From assembly GCF_047250365.1 (NCBI RefSeq), contig NZ_JBLBVL010000010.1:52315-116314 (forward strand): a DNA stretch of 64,000 bases, read 5' to 3'. A model generated the notes under the pieces. The model did no database searches and was not told the DNA's origin. It saw only the letters and a program-made list of their open reading frames with translations. The stretch is from Thaumasiovibrio sp047250365. GTDB lineage: Bacteria > Pseudomonadota > Gammaproteobacteria > Enterobacterales > Vibrionaceae. Shown here one piece after another: positions 27,649-36,854 of the stretch; the first letter of the stretch is position 1; each line of letters starts with the position of its first letter. Made by a program: the position numbers and the translations under genes.

Positions 27649-27873
27649 CGTTTCCAAGAGTTTCGCTAACGCTTTCCGATACGTAGCATAAATAGCTATA
27701 TCCTTGCCGTCACACCGTTCCTTCTGCACAGTCCCTTTTACACAAACGCCATTCTGTATCAAAATGTTAAAAAAGCGATCTTGCACCTGTTCTAGGCCTC
27801 ATTATCACCATTTTCGTCGTCAAAGAAACGCAGCAACGAACTAGGATAAGTTCAAGGGGTAAGAGGGCGATTA

Positions 27874-29658
27874 ATGTTATCAATTCAACGTATTAATCTC
27901 ATTTTTTTGATTGTTTTTTCAGTGACTGCTTTCACAGGCACCAAGTTTGTTTGGAATCAGCACTACCACCAGCTTCTTATCGAACACCAATCGCAACTCG
28001 ACCGTTTTGCAGGCCACATTACATCCAAACTTGATAAATATGCCCACATTCCCAAACTGCTCTCAAAAGACAGCGAGTTAATCGATGCACTCCATCGTCC
28101 CAACAATGCAGCTCAAATAGAGATTACCAACCGATATTTAGAGCAGGTCAATAACGCTATAGAGGCCGCCGATAGCTATTTACTGGACAAAGAAGGTACG
28201 ACCATCTCCGCAAGCAACTGGAACTCGGAGCTCACATTTATTGGCAACAATTTCTCGTGGCGGCCCTATTACCAACAAGCAATACAAGGCGAAGGAAGTC
28301 AATACTTTGCATTGGGTTCAACCTCTGGTGAGCGTGGCTATTATTACTCCTATCCCGTTATTTATGCAGCAGAAGTTATTGGCGTTATCGTGGTTAAAAT
28401 GGATCTCACTGCCATTGAAGAAAACTGGAATAGTCAGCAAAGTTATTTTGTTGCCACCGACATCAATAACATCATTTTCATGTCCAACAATCCTCAATGG
28501 TTGTTTAAGAGCTTATCGACATTAACCACAGAGCAAAAAAATGAAATAAGAAACAGCCGCCAATATCTCGACAATACCATCTACTCCCTTGGACTTATTG
28601 GCGACCTCACCTCGACACAGAGCGAACTACGAGACCCTTATCAAGGCTGGTTAAAAGGCGATTTTGTTGTCTCTTCCCGTCAACTTGAACTGCTGCCGCT
28701 GACGATTCGCATCATGTCTCCTAAGGTAGAAATTTTTTGGAGCGCCTTTGGTTTCTTTGCCATTCTCTGCCTTATTTTTACCATTTTTTATCTTATTGCC
28801 TTACTGGTGTATAGCCGTAAACAGAAACATCGTCAGCTAGAAATCATTCAATCTAAAGCTAAGCAAAAACTCGAGTATTTAGTCTTAGAGCGAACAGCAA
28901 ACTTGCACGCTGAAGTGCGCGAGAGAAAACTGACCGAAATGCGGCTACGCCAAACCCAAGATGAACTGATTCAAGCCGCTAAGCTCGCCGTTTTAGGGCA
29001 AATGTCTGCAAGCATTAGTCATGAACTGAACAATCCTTTAGCCGCAATTAGAAGTTTTGCAGATAATGGCCGCCGTTTTCTCGAGAAACAAAACTACCAA
29101 CGGGTTTATGAGAATTTTGAACGTATCTCTTCCCTTACCGAAAGAATGGCAAAAATTAGCCAGCAGCTTAAATCGTTTGCACGTAAGTCCGATCAACACG
29201 ACGTTACCGTTACCAACATCGATTTAGTTATTCAATCATCTGTCGATTTAATGGCTGCCCAACTTAAATCCAACAGGGTCGAGTATCATGCCGCGCTAGT
29301 GCAACCAGCGCCGATGGTTGAAGTTAACACCATTCAACTTGAGCAGGTGCTGATCAATCTGCTTAGCAATGCAATACAAGCCATGGACGGACAGACAAAT
29401 AAACGCATCGTTATTTCGACTCAAGTTGTTAAAGACAGTCTCATCATAACGGTTAACGACAGCGGTCCCGGTATCCCTGCAGACAAAATGTCACGGCTAT
29501 TTGAGCCCTTCTTCACCACAAAAAAAAATGGCTTGGGTCTTGGGTTATCTATCTCTCAACAGATAGTATTGGCCATGTCTGGCAACCTTACGGTTTCGCG
29601 CTCTAAACTCGGGGGCGCCTGTTTTTCCCTCTCTCTACCAATTACCACGCAGGAATAA
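27874..29658 (+). CDS. dctB: DctB-like C4-dicarboxylate sensor histidine kinase
   Basis: A 594-residue protein. One membrane helix is at ~8-25, then a periplasmic double-Cache region at ~30-285, a second helix at ~290-312, a coiled coil at ~325-375, a HisKA domain with the phosphorylated His383 (SASISHELNNPLAAIRSF) and an HATPase_c domain (NLLSNAIQAMDG, DSGPGIP, GLGLGLSIS). The architecture and sequence match DctB, the sensor that phosphorylates DctD. A response regulator gene follows after three bases. The likely target is the DctPQM transporter ~5 kb away, which has a sigma-54 promoter. Confidence 0.88.
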   Translation: MLSIQRINLIFLIVFSVTAFTGTKFVWNQHYHQLLIEHQSQLDRFAGHITSKLDKYAHIPKLLSKDSELIDALHRPNNAAQIEITNRYLEQVNNAIEAADSYLLDKEGTTISASNWNSELTFIGNNFSWRPYYQQAIQGEGSQYFALGSTSGERGYYYSYPVIYAAEVIGVIVVKMDLTAIEENWNSQQSYFVATDINNIIFMSNNPQWLFKSLSTLTTEQKNEIRNSRQYLDNTIYSLGLIGDLTSTQSELRDPYQGWLKGDFVVSSRQLELLPLTIRIMSPKVEIFWSAFGFFAILCLIFTIFYLIALLVYSRKQKHRQLEIIQSKAKQKLEYLVLERTANLHAEVRERKLTEMRLRQTQDELIQAAKLAVLGQMSASISHELNNPLAAIRSFADNGRRFLEKQNYQRVYENFERISSLTERMAKISQQLKSFARKSDQHDVTVTNIDLVIQSSVDLMAAQLKSNRVEYHAALVQPAPMVEVNTIQLEQVLINLLSNAIQAMDGQTNKRIVISTQVVKDSLIITVNDSGPGIPADKMSRLFEPFFTTKKNGLGLGLSISQQIVLAMSGNLTVSRSKLGGACFSLSLPITTQE

Positions 29659-29661
29659 GTC

Positions 29662-31002
29662 ATGTGCGATGTTTTTTTTATTGATGACGAACCGGATATT
29701 CGTTTAGCCATAGAGCAGAGCTTTGAGCTCGAAGAGATAAGCGCACGTTTTTTTTCTTGCGCAGAAGAGGCTTTACTTGCCGTTAAGCAAGATGGCTTAC
29801 CCTGTGTTTTTGTTACCGATATCTGCCTTCCGGGTTTGTCCGGTGAAAACTTACTCACAACGATAGTGCGCCAAGATCCTGATGTACCGATTATTCTCAT
29901 CACGGGGCACGGCGATATCCGCATGGCAGTCACTGCGATGCACAATGGTGCTTACGACTTTATCGAAAAGCCCTTTCCACCAGAGCGCCTCATCGACACC
30001 GTTAGACGTGCACTCGATAAACGCCGCTTAGTGTTAGAAAACCAAACGCTGAAACGTAGCCTAAAAGCAAGCCAAGCCCTCGGACCACGTATCATTGGCG
30101 ATACACCAAGCATACAAGAGTTGCGTGATACTATCAGCCATATTGCAGATACCGACGCCGACACACTCCTGTTTGGCGAAACCGGCACCGGTAAAGAATT
30201 AGTGGCGCGCTCGCTGCATGAACAAAGCCTTCGGCGCGAGCATAACTTTGTGGCGATCAACTGCGGCGCTGTGCCTGAAAATCTCATTGAAAGTGAGCTG
30301 TATGGGCATGAGAAGGGCGCGTTTACCGGTGCCGATAACCGGCGTATTGGTAAACTTGAGTTTGCGCACCAAGGCACACTATTTCTCGACGAGATCGAAT
30401 CCATGCCGATGCAGGCACAAATCAAACTCTTGCGAGTGCTACAAGAGAGGCAGTTCGAGCGCGTCGGCTCAAATAAACTCAATCCATTGAACATACGTGT
30501 AATTGCAGCAACCAAAGTCGATTTAAAACACGCAGCCGAGCAAGGCACATTTCGCCAAGATCTCTACTACCGCTTGAACATTGTCACCTTGGAGTTGCCC
30601 CCGCTACGGCAGCGTAAAGAGGATATTCCAACGCTTTTCCATCACTTCTTGCTTGTTGCCGCCGCGCGTTACGGCAAATCTGCCCCAGCACTGCAAGCGC
30701 AACAACTCCATCAACTAATGAGTCACAACTGGCCAGGTAACGTACGTGAACTGCGCAATGCAGCTGAACGCTTTGTGTTATTAGGAAAGCTCCTGCCGTT
30801 TGAGCGTCAAACCGAGTTAGATAGCAACGCCCTCGCCTTGTCAGACCAAGTTGCCGAATTTGAAAAAAGCTTGATCGAACAAGCGCTCAACAACAACAAA
30901 GGCAGCATTAAAGAGACCATGCAGCAACTGCAATTAGCGCGCAAAACGCTCTACGATAAAATGCAAAAGTATGGGCTGGATCGAATTAAATACAAAAGTT
31001 AG
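29662..31002 (+). CDS. dctD: DctD-like sigma-54-dependent response regulator
   Basis: A 446-residue NtrC-family activator. The receiver domain has acceptor Asp53 (FVTDICLPG). The AAA+ domain has Walker A GETGTGKE, the sigma-54 contact motif GAFTGA and the Walker B region TLFLDEIESM. The C-terminus is a Fis-type HTH (NKGSIKETMQQLQLARKTLYDKMQKYGL). All motifs needed for phosphorylation-dependent activation of RNA polymerase-sigma-54 are intact. It is in an operon with the sensor upstream. Targets are inferred from the -24/-12 site and palindrome ahead of dctP. Confidence 0.92.
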   Translation: MCDVFFIDDEPDIRLAIEQSFELEEISARFFSCAEEALLAVKQDGLPCVFVTDICLPGLSGENLLTTIVRQDPDVPIILITGHGDIRMAVTAMHNGAYDFIEKPFPPERLIDTVRRALDKRRLVLENQTLKRSLKASQALGPRIIGDTPSIQELRDTISHIADTDADTLLFGETGTGKELVARSLHEQSLRREHNFVAINCGAVPENLIESELYGHEKGAFTGADNRRIGKLEFAHQGTLFLDEIESMPMQAQIKLLRVLQERQFERVGSNKLNPLNIRVIAATKVDLKHAAEQGTFRQDLYYRLNIVTLELPPLRQRKEDIPTLFHHFLLVAAARYGKSAPALQAQQLHQLMSHNWPGNVRELRNAAERFVLLGKLLPFERQTELDSNALALSDQVAEFEKSLIEQALNNNKGSIKETMQQLQLARKTLYDKMQKYGLDRIKYKS

Positions 31003-31143
31003 CATGCTGCGTGTGTCAGTGTTCGGGAAAGTTGGCACCTTTCAGGTCACACCCTCTGAACTCAATACCTAACATTTAGATATTGAGTATCAAACAGCTC
31101 GTTGAGATTGAGCAACATATCTAATTCTGGCAATTTAATTTTG

Positions 31144-32691
31144 TCACTCAACGGGCTTCAAACCCGAATAACGCACACCGGATAGTAGCGCCATGTCTCG
31201 ATTCCAAGTGGCAAGGTCATTGATATTAAATTTCCCCAAATCGTCATGTCCACATGCTCTTGCCATAACTTGCATCAACTCTGTCGATGCTGAAAAGAAG
31301 TTATACAGTTGCGTTGATGCTTTTTCGACATTGAGCCGCTGCCTTAAGTCCGCCTTTTGTGTCGCTATCCCGGCAGGACAATTGTTGGTATTACACATCC
31401 TTGCTGCCACACAACCTATGGATTGCATCGCACTATTCGCGATAGCAACACCGTCAGCCCCTAATGCCATGGCTTTAACGAAATCCATAGGAACGCGTAA
31501 CCCACCCGTGATAATGAGCGTCACCTTACCGCTTGCACCTTGCTTATCTAAATAGGCTCGAGCACGTGCCAATGCAGGGATAGTTGGTACGCTAATATGA
31601 TCTCTAAACATTGCGGGAGCTGCCCCCGTTCCTCCCCCTCGACCATCAAGAATGATGTAGTCGGCACTAGCATCAAGGGCAAATTGAATGTCTTCCTCTA
31701 TATGATTTGCGCTAAGTTTGAAGCCAATCGGGATCCCACCAGTCAACTCACGTACTCGGTCTGCAAACTGTTTGAAATCTTCTGCGGTACAAAGGTCTTT
31801 AAAGGTGGGGGGAGAAATCGCAGCGGTACCGGCTTCTATGCCACGGACCTCAGCAATTTTTCCTATATTCTTACTGCCCGGGAGATGTCCACCTGTCCCG
31901 GTTTTTGCACCTTGCCCACCTTTAAAATGAAACGCTTGGACATTTTTAAGTTTGGATTCATCGTAGCCAAAACCAGCGCTGGCCAATTCATAAAAGTAGC
32001 GTGAATTGGCAGCTTGCTCTTCAGGCAGCATACCACCTTCGCCAGAGCAAATGCCGGTACCAGCAAGCTCGGCCCCCCTTGCCAGAGACACTTTCGCTTC
32101 TTCTGATAACGCGCCGAAACTCATGTCAGAAACAAACAACGGAATATCGAGTTTAAGTGGCTTTTTAGCCTTAGGGCCAATAACCAACTGCGTTGAAACA
32201 GCAACGTCTTCTAGCAATGGCTTCTTGGCCATCTGCGCAACCATCACTTGCAGCTCATCCCAATGTGGTAGTAAATGCCTTGGAACACCCATCGATGTCA
32301 TAGGGCCATGATGGCCAACTTTTTTTAAACCATCACGTGCCAATTGGTGGATAAACTCAACGGTAGGTTCTTCTTGAGTAACCGTGGCAACCGGCATGCT
32401 ATCAACGGACTGAATTTGAACACCTGGCCCCTCGTGCCCCACCTGAACGTGGGTAAATTGCTTATGGGAGCCATCACAATAAGGGGGGGTATTGGTATGC
32501 TTGCAGCGGCACAAGTAAGCCTCTTCGCTTTCTGTAGCAACAAAGCTCTTCGGTTTAAAATCTGTACCAGAATGGGAGCCATCGCAAAATGGCTGATTCG
32601 ATGAACGTCCACAGGTGCAGTAATAATACTCTTGATCTTTGATTAACGCAGTTTTGACCGGTAAATTATTGGAAATAATCGGCTTGCTCAT
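31144..32691 (-). CDS. Fusion of two CDGSH iron-sulfur motifs with a glutamate-synthase-like FMN domain
   Basis: A 515-residue protein. Residues ~25-85 hold two CDGSH-type 2Fe-2S motifs (CTCGRSSNQPFCDGSH and CRCKHTNTPPYCDGSH). Residues ~110-515 are a glutamate synthase/FMN-binding TIM barrel: FVSDMSFGALSEEAKVSLA, GICSGEGGMLPEE, FKGGQGAKTGTGGHLPG, SANHIEEDIQFALDA, IILDGRGGGTGAAP, NNCPAGIATQK. There is no glutaminase domain, so it is not a complete GltB. A role as an iron-sulfur flavoprotein oxidoreductase is likely, but the substrate is unknown. AAAGGA lies just upstream of the ATG at 32691. It appears monocistronic. Confidence 0.85.
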   Translation of the reverse strand: MSKPIISNNLPVKTALIKDQEYYYCTCGRSSNQPFCDGSHSGTDFKPKSFVATESEEAYLCRCKHTNTPPYCDGSHKQFTHVQVGHEGPGVQIQSVDSMPVATVTQEEPTVEFIHQLARDGLKKVGHHGPMTSMGVPRHLLPHWDELQVMVAQMAKKPLLEDVAVSTQLVIGPKAKKPLKLDIPLFVSDMSFGALSEEAKVSLARGAELAGTGICSGEGGMLPEEQAANSRYFYELASAGFGYDESKLKNVQAFHFKGGQGAKTGTGGHLPGSKNIGKIAEVRGIEAGTAAISPPTFKDLCTAEDFKQFADRVRELTGGIPIGFKLSANHIEEDIQFALDASADYIILDGRGGGTGAAPAMFRDHISVPTIPALARARAYLDKQGASGKVTLIITGGLRVPMDFVKAMALGADGVAIANSAMQSIGCVAARMCNTNNCPAGIATQKADLRQRLNVEKASTQLYNFFSASTELMQVMARACGHDDLGKFNINDLATWNRDMALLSGVRYSGLKPVE

Positions 32692-32891
32692 AACCTGTCC
32701 TTTGTCGCTATCACTCAATATCGATAAGCTTAGTCGACTTTACACCATCATTTATTCGAATAATTCATACGGCTTATTCTAGATAATCTATTAACTGTTC
32801 TGTTGCGCAAAGCGCCTTAAAGAAACGTTGAGCCAACTCGCCTAGCATACCAATATCATTAAGCGCTTAGGATTAGTTATCAGCGAATTAA

Positions 32892-33776
32892 TCACATGCT
32901 GACCGACAGTAAATACTGCTCAATTTCCGCCGAAATCCATCGAATAATCATGCTTTGCGCATTATCAGCTTTAACCAGCTCACCATAAGGCTGCCAATGC
33001 ATCGCACGGTTATGTTTCACTACACCTAACAGCCCTTGTCGTAACGGATCCTGAATTAACAACCAAGGCACATAAGACCAACCTGTATTGTCAATCACAG
33101 CATCACGAATGTGCTCATAAAAAGTTAAAGCAATATAGTTACTTGAGCGTGAAGGACTGGAAGTTAGACTGGTTTTATCAATAAATGCCAAGGTGATTTC
33201 AGTATATTGTTCAAGATCGGTATTGTGCACTTTTTTAAGTTTATTTAATGGGTGGTCAATGTGTGCCACACACATCATTCGAATCTTACCCAACTCTTGT
33301 TGCTGTGTTCTTGCAGCATCTGCGTATGCGGGTAGTAATCCGTAGGCAACATCAACCGTATTTTGTTCTACCATCTTTTCAAGCTCAGGCGGTGGCGCAA
33401 TATAAATCGATAAGCTCGTGCTTGGAAAACGCTGATTAAGCTTATTTAGCAAAGTCCGCCAAAATCGCTCTGGCAATGCATCATCACGCACAATACGCAA
33501 CGCCATATCAACGTCGTCTAAGTGTTGTGCGCATTTCGTATGTATATCATTCTTTGTGGCGACTAATCGCTGACAATCATCAGCAATAGCCTCACCAATT
33601 GTTGTGGCCAGAATACGATTACCACTACGGTGAAATAGCTTAACACCCAGTTCATCTTCGAGTGCAGATAACGCCGAACTTAATGTTGTGCGGCTTTTGC
33701 CCAGCTGACGCGCAGCTTCAGCGATTGAACCAGTATGCAAAGTGCATAACAGCATCTCAATTTGATTGATATTCAT
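32892..33776 (-). CDS. LysR-family transcriptional regulator
   Basis: About 294 residues. The winged HTH is MNINQIEMLLCTLHTGSIAEAARQLGKSRTTLSSALSALEDELG, followed by a two-lobed effector domain (ALPERFWRTLLNKL, EKMVEQNTVDVAYGLLP, HIDHPLNKL). The ATG at 33776 fits the family's usual N-terminus. It is divergent from the CDF-like transporter at 33923 across ~145 bp, which is its likely target. The ligand is unknown. Confidence 0.87.
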   Translation of the reverse strand: MNINQIEMLLCTLHTGSIAEAARQLGKSRTTLSSALSALEDELGVKLFHRSGNRILATTIGEAIADDCQRLVATKNDIHTKCAQHLDDVDMALRIVRDDALPERFWRTLLNKLNQRFPSTSLSIYIAPPPELEKMVEQNTVDVAYGLLPAYADAARTQQQELGKIRMMCVAHIDHPLNKLKKVHNTDLEQYTEITLAFIDKTSLTSSPSRSSNYIALTFYEHIRDAVIDNTGWSYVPWLLIQDPLRQGLLGVVKHNRAMHWQPYGELVKADNAQSMIIRWISAEIEQYLLSVSM

Positions 33777-33922
33777 CTCATACCACATCATCAATTAATA
33801 TCTACTTATCATAACCGAGTAATGCTATTTGAGCGACGAATTAACCGACGCTGAGCGACTGGCGAAATATAGAGCCCGTCGTTATCCTGCCACCATCATT
33901 TCCACTAAAAGAACTTAACCCC

Positions 33923-34600
33923 GTGACCATTCAACCTAAATTCACTCAATCAATACGGATTCAAAAAGAGCGTCATTTGCTTTTATTCTCAACATTAGTC
34001 TCATTGCTTTTTGCTTTATTAGGCATAAGTTTAGGTTGGTGGATGGGCTCTCTTGTGATCCTATTTGACGGTGCTTATTCATTCTTTAGTTTAGCGCTTA
34101 CTTTGGTTTCACTTCTGGCGACGGCGTATATTAATCGTCCAGAGAACACGCGTAACCCGGCTTTTATTGAAAATGCCGTCATTGCTTTTAAAGGTGCCGT
34201 CATCGCCCTAATGTGTTTCTATTCATTGTATTCCGCACTGGCTGCGCTGCTGTCTGGTGGCCGAGAAATTAATGCCAATATCGCGTTAGCTTTCGCTGTT
34301 GTAAATGTCACTGGTTGTACTGTGTCATACTACATAATGAAACGAGGTGCCGCTAAAATAGACTCATCACTGGTTGATGCAGAAGCGAAGCAATGGATGA
34401 TGGATGCCACAATCAGTGCTGCGGTTTTAGTTGGCTTTTTCGCTGCAAAGTTAATAAGTCTAACGCCTTTTAGCGTTTATGCTGCCTATGCCGATCCAAT
34501 GATGGTGCTCATTGCTTCACTCTACTTCGTCGTTATTCCAATTAAAATGACGATTAATGCGTTTAAGGCGCTTCAAACCTTACAGTTGAATACTGCGTAA
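33923..34600 (+). CDS. Short cation-diffusion-facilitator-like transporter
   Basis: A 225-residue protein with five to six membrane helices. SLVILFDGAYSFFSLALTLVSL and DAEAKQWMMDATISAAVL correspond to the two metal-binding helices of CDF transporters, each carrying an Asp. Full CDF proteins are ~300 residues with a C-terminal cytoplasmic metal-sensing domain. This one stops after the membrane part (FVVIPIKMTINAFKALQTL), so it is the short form. A GTG at 33923 is used with no clear ribosome-binding site. Divergent from a LysR gene. Confidence 0.75.
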   Translation: MTIQPKFTQSIRIQKERHLLLFSTLVSLLFALLGISLGWWMGSLVILFDGAYSFFSLALTLVSLLATAYINRPENTRNPAFIENAVIAFKGAVIALMCFYSLYSALAALLSGGREINANIALAFAVVNVTGCTVSYYIMKRGAAKIDSSLVDAEAKQWMMDATISAAVLVGFFAAKLISLTPFSVYAAYADPMMVLIASLYFVVIPIKMTINAFKALQTLQLNTA

Positions 34601-34664
34601 TGCCTGTTTTTCGCCAGTAGTGATAACATCATTAAAGAAAATAGCACTGCTAATTATGAAATTT

Positions 34665-34707
34665 AACCCCCCAGATTTAACAGCTTTATTGTTAAACTTG
34701 GAGGGTT
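34665..34707 (-). terminator. Long stem-loop after the TRAP transporter operon
   Basis: 18-base arms at 34665-34682 and 34690-34707, with two mismatches, around a 7-base loop. On the minus strand TTAAATTT follows. It lies 20 bases beyond the dctM stop codon. Confidence 0.7.
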
Positions 34708-34727
34708 ACATTAATTTTCCGTAAACA

Positions 34728-36089
34728 TTACTTGGTGATAATTTCTGGTCCCATCAACAAGGTTGGTAACCACGTCGAAACCCAAGGCACATACGTCACA
34801 ATAATTAAGAACAGGAACATGACGCCGACCCAAGGTAGCGCGGCCTTCACCACGCTCATCATCGACATTCTAGCCACCCCCGCAGTCACAAATAGATTGA
34901 GCCCAACGGGCGGTGTGATCATACCTATCTCCATATTCACCACCATCATGATACCGAGGTGAATAGGATCAATGCCAAGCGCAATCGCAATTGGGAAAAC
35001 CAATGGCGCCACGATGATCAACAGACCAGAAGGCTCCATAAATTGCCCGCCAAGCAATAACAGTACGTTCACCACAATCAAAAACGTTATCGGGCCAAGC
35101 CCTGCAGACAGCATCGATTCCGTGATCATTTGCGGGATACGTTCCTCTGTCAGAACGTGCTTTAGAATTAAGGCATTCGCGATGATAAATAGCAGCATGA
35201 TGGTCAGCTTTCCCGCATCATACAGCGTATCTTTGGTGTCTTTATGCACAAAGGTCTGAAACACCTTTACCAAGGCAGGTTTCGTGTTTGTCTTATCCGC
35301 AAATGGTCCCATGTCTTTGTAAATAAAGTTGGCAATGAAGAACGCATACACTGCTGCCACGGCCGCCGCTTCGGTCGGTGTGAAGACCCCACCATAGATC
35401 CCGCCAAGAATGATCACGATAAGGAGCAAGCCCCAACTCGCATCTTTTGCCGCGGCAATCGCCTCGCCCCAGCCAACAAAAGGCTGCGCTGGTAGTTTTT
35501 TCACTCGGGCAGCAATATAGATGGCCACCATTAACATAAAGCCAGCCAGCAAGCCTGGAATAACGCCACCTAAGAACATTCGTCCTACAGATACATCCGT
35601 CGCGGCTGCATACACCACCATAACGATGGAAGGCGGGATCAAAATCCCAAGTGTACCTGCATTACAAATCACCCCAGCGGCAAACTCTTTGGAGTAACCA
35701 TTTTTCACCATCCCGGCAATAACGATACTCCCTATTGCAACCACCGTCGCTGGTGAAGAACCCGATAAGGCGGCAAACATCATACAGGCGACAACCGATG
35801 ACATGGCTAAACCACCACGAAACCAACCTACCATTGCGATAGCAAATCGAATAATCCGTTTCGCAACGCCTCCGGTTGACATAAAACTCGAAGCCAGTAT
35901 AAAAAATGGAATAGCTAATAAGGTGTAGTGGCCAGCGAACGCATTAAATAATGTTTGTGCTACCGATGCTAACGACGCATCAGAGTGCATCAATAAAAAT
36001 AAAATACTCGATAGACCTAAGGAGACCGCGATTGGTACACCGATAAGCATAAAACCGATGACCATGAGGAACAAAAATAGAATATCCAT
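34728..36089 (-). CDS. dctM: TRAP transporter large permease subunit
   Basis: A 453-residue membrane protein with about a dozen helices. Family motifs include FFILASSFMSTGGVAKRII, ALSGSSPATVVAIGSIVI, AGVICNAGTLGILIPPSIVMVVYA, GGIYGGVFTPTEAAAVAAVYAFF and MEIGMITPPVGLNLFV. With the small subunit it forms the sodium-driven channel that takes up the ligand delivered by DctP. Its start lies three bases after the dctQ stop. The linker around residues 255-290 (KDMGPFADKTNTKPALVKVF) is longer than in many DctM. Confidence 0.93.
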   Translation of the reverse strand: MDILFLFLMVIGFMLIGVPIAVSLGLSSILFLLMHSDASLASVAQTLFNAFAGHYTLLAIPFFILASSFMSTGGVAKRIIRFAIAMVGWFRGGLAMSSVVACMMFAALSGSSPATVVAIGSIVIAGMVKNGYSKEFAAGVICNAGTLGILIPPSIVMVVYAAATDVSVGRMFLGGVIPGLLAGFMLMVAIYIAARVKKLPAQPFVGWGEAIAAAKDASWGLLLIVIILGGIYGGVFTPTEAAAVAAVYAFFIANFIYKDMGPFADKTNTKPALVKVFQTFVHKDTKDTLYDAGKLTIMLLFIIANALILKHVLTEERIPQMITESMLSAGLGPITFLIVVNVLLLLGGQFMEPSGLLIIVAPLVFPIAIALGIDPIHLGIMMVVNMEIGMITPPVGLNLFVTAGVARMSMMSVVKAALPWVGVMFLFLIIVTYVPWVSTWLPTLLMGPEIITK

Positions 36090-36092
36090 AAA

Positions 36093-36773
36093 TTATTGAT
36101 CCTTTCCGTTTTTATTGTCAGCGTGGCTATCCATTACACTACTTGCGTCTGCCATGTCAGCCTTTAATGCCTCTAACTCTTCTTCCCCTTCATGGCCTGC
36201 GATGAGTCTATCCAATTGGCCTGTGGCAATTTTATAAGTGACTTGTATAAATCGAAAGGTGAGCATCGCCATGCCTATTGGCAATGCCATATAAGGGATA
36301 AAGCGCGGTAACTTCTCGTAACGCTCACCTTCATTTAACCATTCTGCAAGAAACTGAAGCATTTCAGGCATCGGAATATCATCGGTTTCATACCATGCGC
36401 GCTCCGAAATGAACGGATACCAATAATTCCAAGACCCAATGAGAAGTAACACTGAAAATAGCAGACAGCATGCTGAAGCAATAAGAGCAAATGTCTTCTG
36501 CATGGACGCTGGCATCATATTAATGACGACATCGACGCCAATATGAAAATGTTTCTTTACCCCATATGACGCGCCAACTAGCACCATCCATGCAAACATG
36601 AACACGGTGAGTTCCAATGCCCAGAGAATGTTGTCATTAAATACGTACCGTGATATCACGTTGGCAAACGTTAGCAAGGTCATGGCACCAAGAAAAAACG
36701 CAATTAGGGTTTCTTCTATAACATCGGTTACCTTCCCGATTTTCTCAAAAGTAGACTGTTCCATAAGTAACAT
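36093..36773 (-). CDS. dctQ: TRAP transporter small permease subunit
   Basis: A 226-residue protein with four membrane helices. The core LTFANVISRYVFNDNILWALELTVFMFAWMVLVGASYGVKKHFHIGVDV is diagnostic for DctQ. It is longer than typical DctQ (~170-190) because of an insertion between helices 3 and 4 (WYPFISERAWYETDDIPMPE) and an acidic C-terminal tail. Two in-frame ATGs lie at 36773 and 36764; neither is clearly favoured by a ribosome-binding site. It sits between dctP and dctM in a dctPQM operon. Confidence 0.92.
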   Translation of the reverse strand: MLLMEQSTFEKIGKVTDVIEETLIAFFLGAMTLLTFANVISRYVFNDNILWALELTVFMFAWMVLVGASYGVKKHFHIGVDVVINMMPASMQKTFALIASACCLLFSVLLLIGSWNYWYPFISERAWYETDDIPMPEMLQFLAEWLNEGERYEKLPRFIPYMALPIGMAMLTFRFIQVTYKIATGQLDRLIAGHEGEEELEALKADMADASSVMDSHADNKNGKDQ

Positions 36774-36854
36774 CGCTTTTATTGGTTATTATCTGACTTG
36801 AACCGAGAGACGAACAACGCGCTTTGTACCAAGGCAAAGCGCGTTTTCGCTTAT

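Noticed and set aside
27538..27786. 82-codon minus-strand frame after the alpha/beta hydrolase
   Set aside because: It overlaps the hydrolase 3' end and its terminator, and has no ribosome-binding site.
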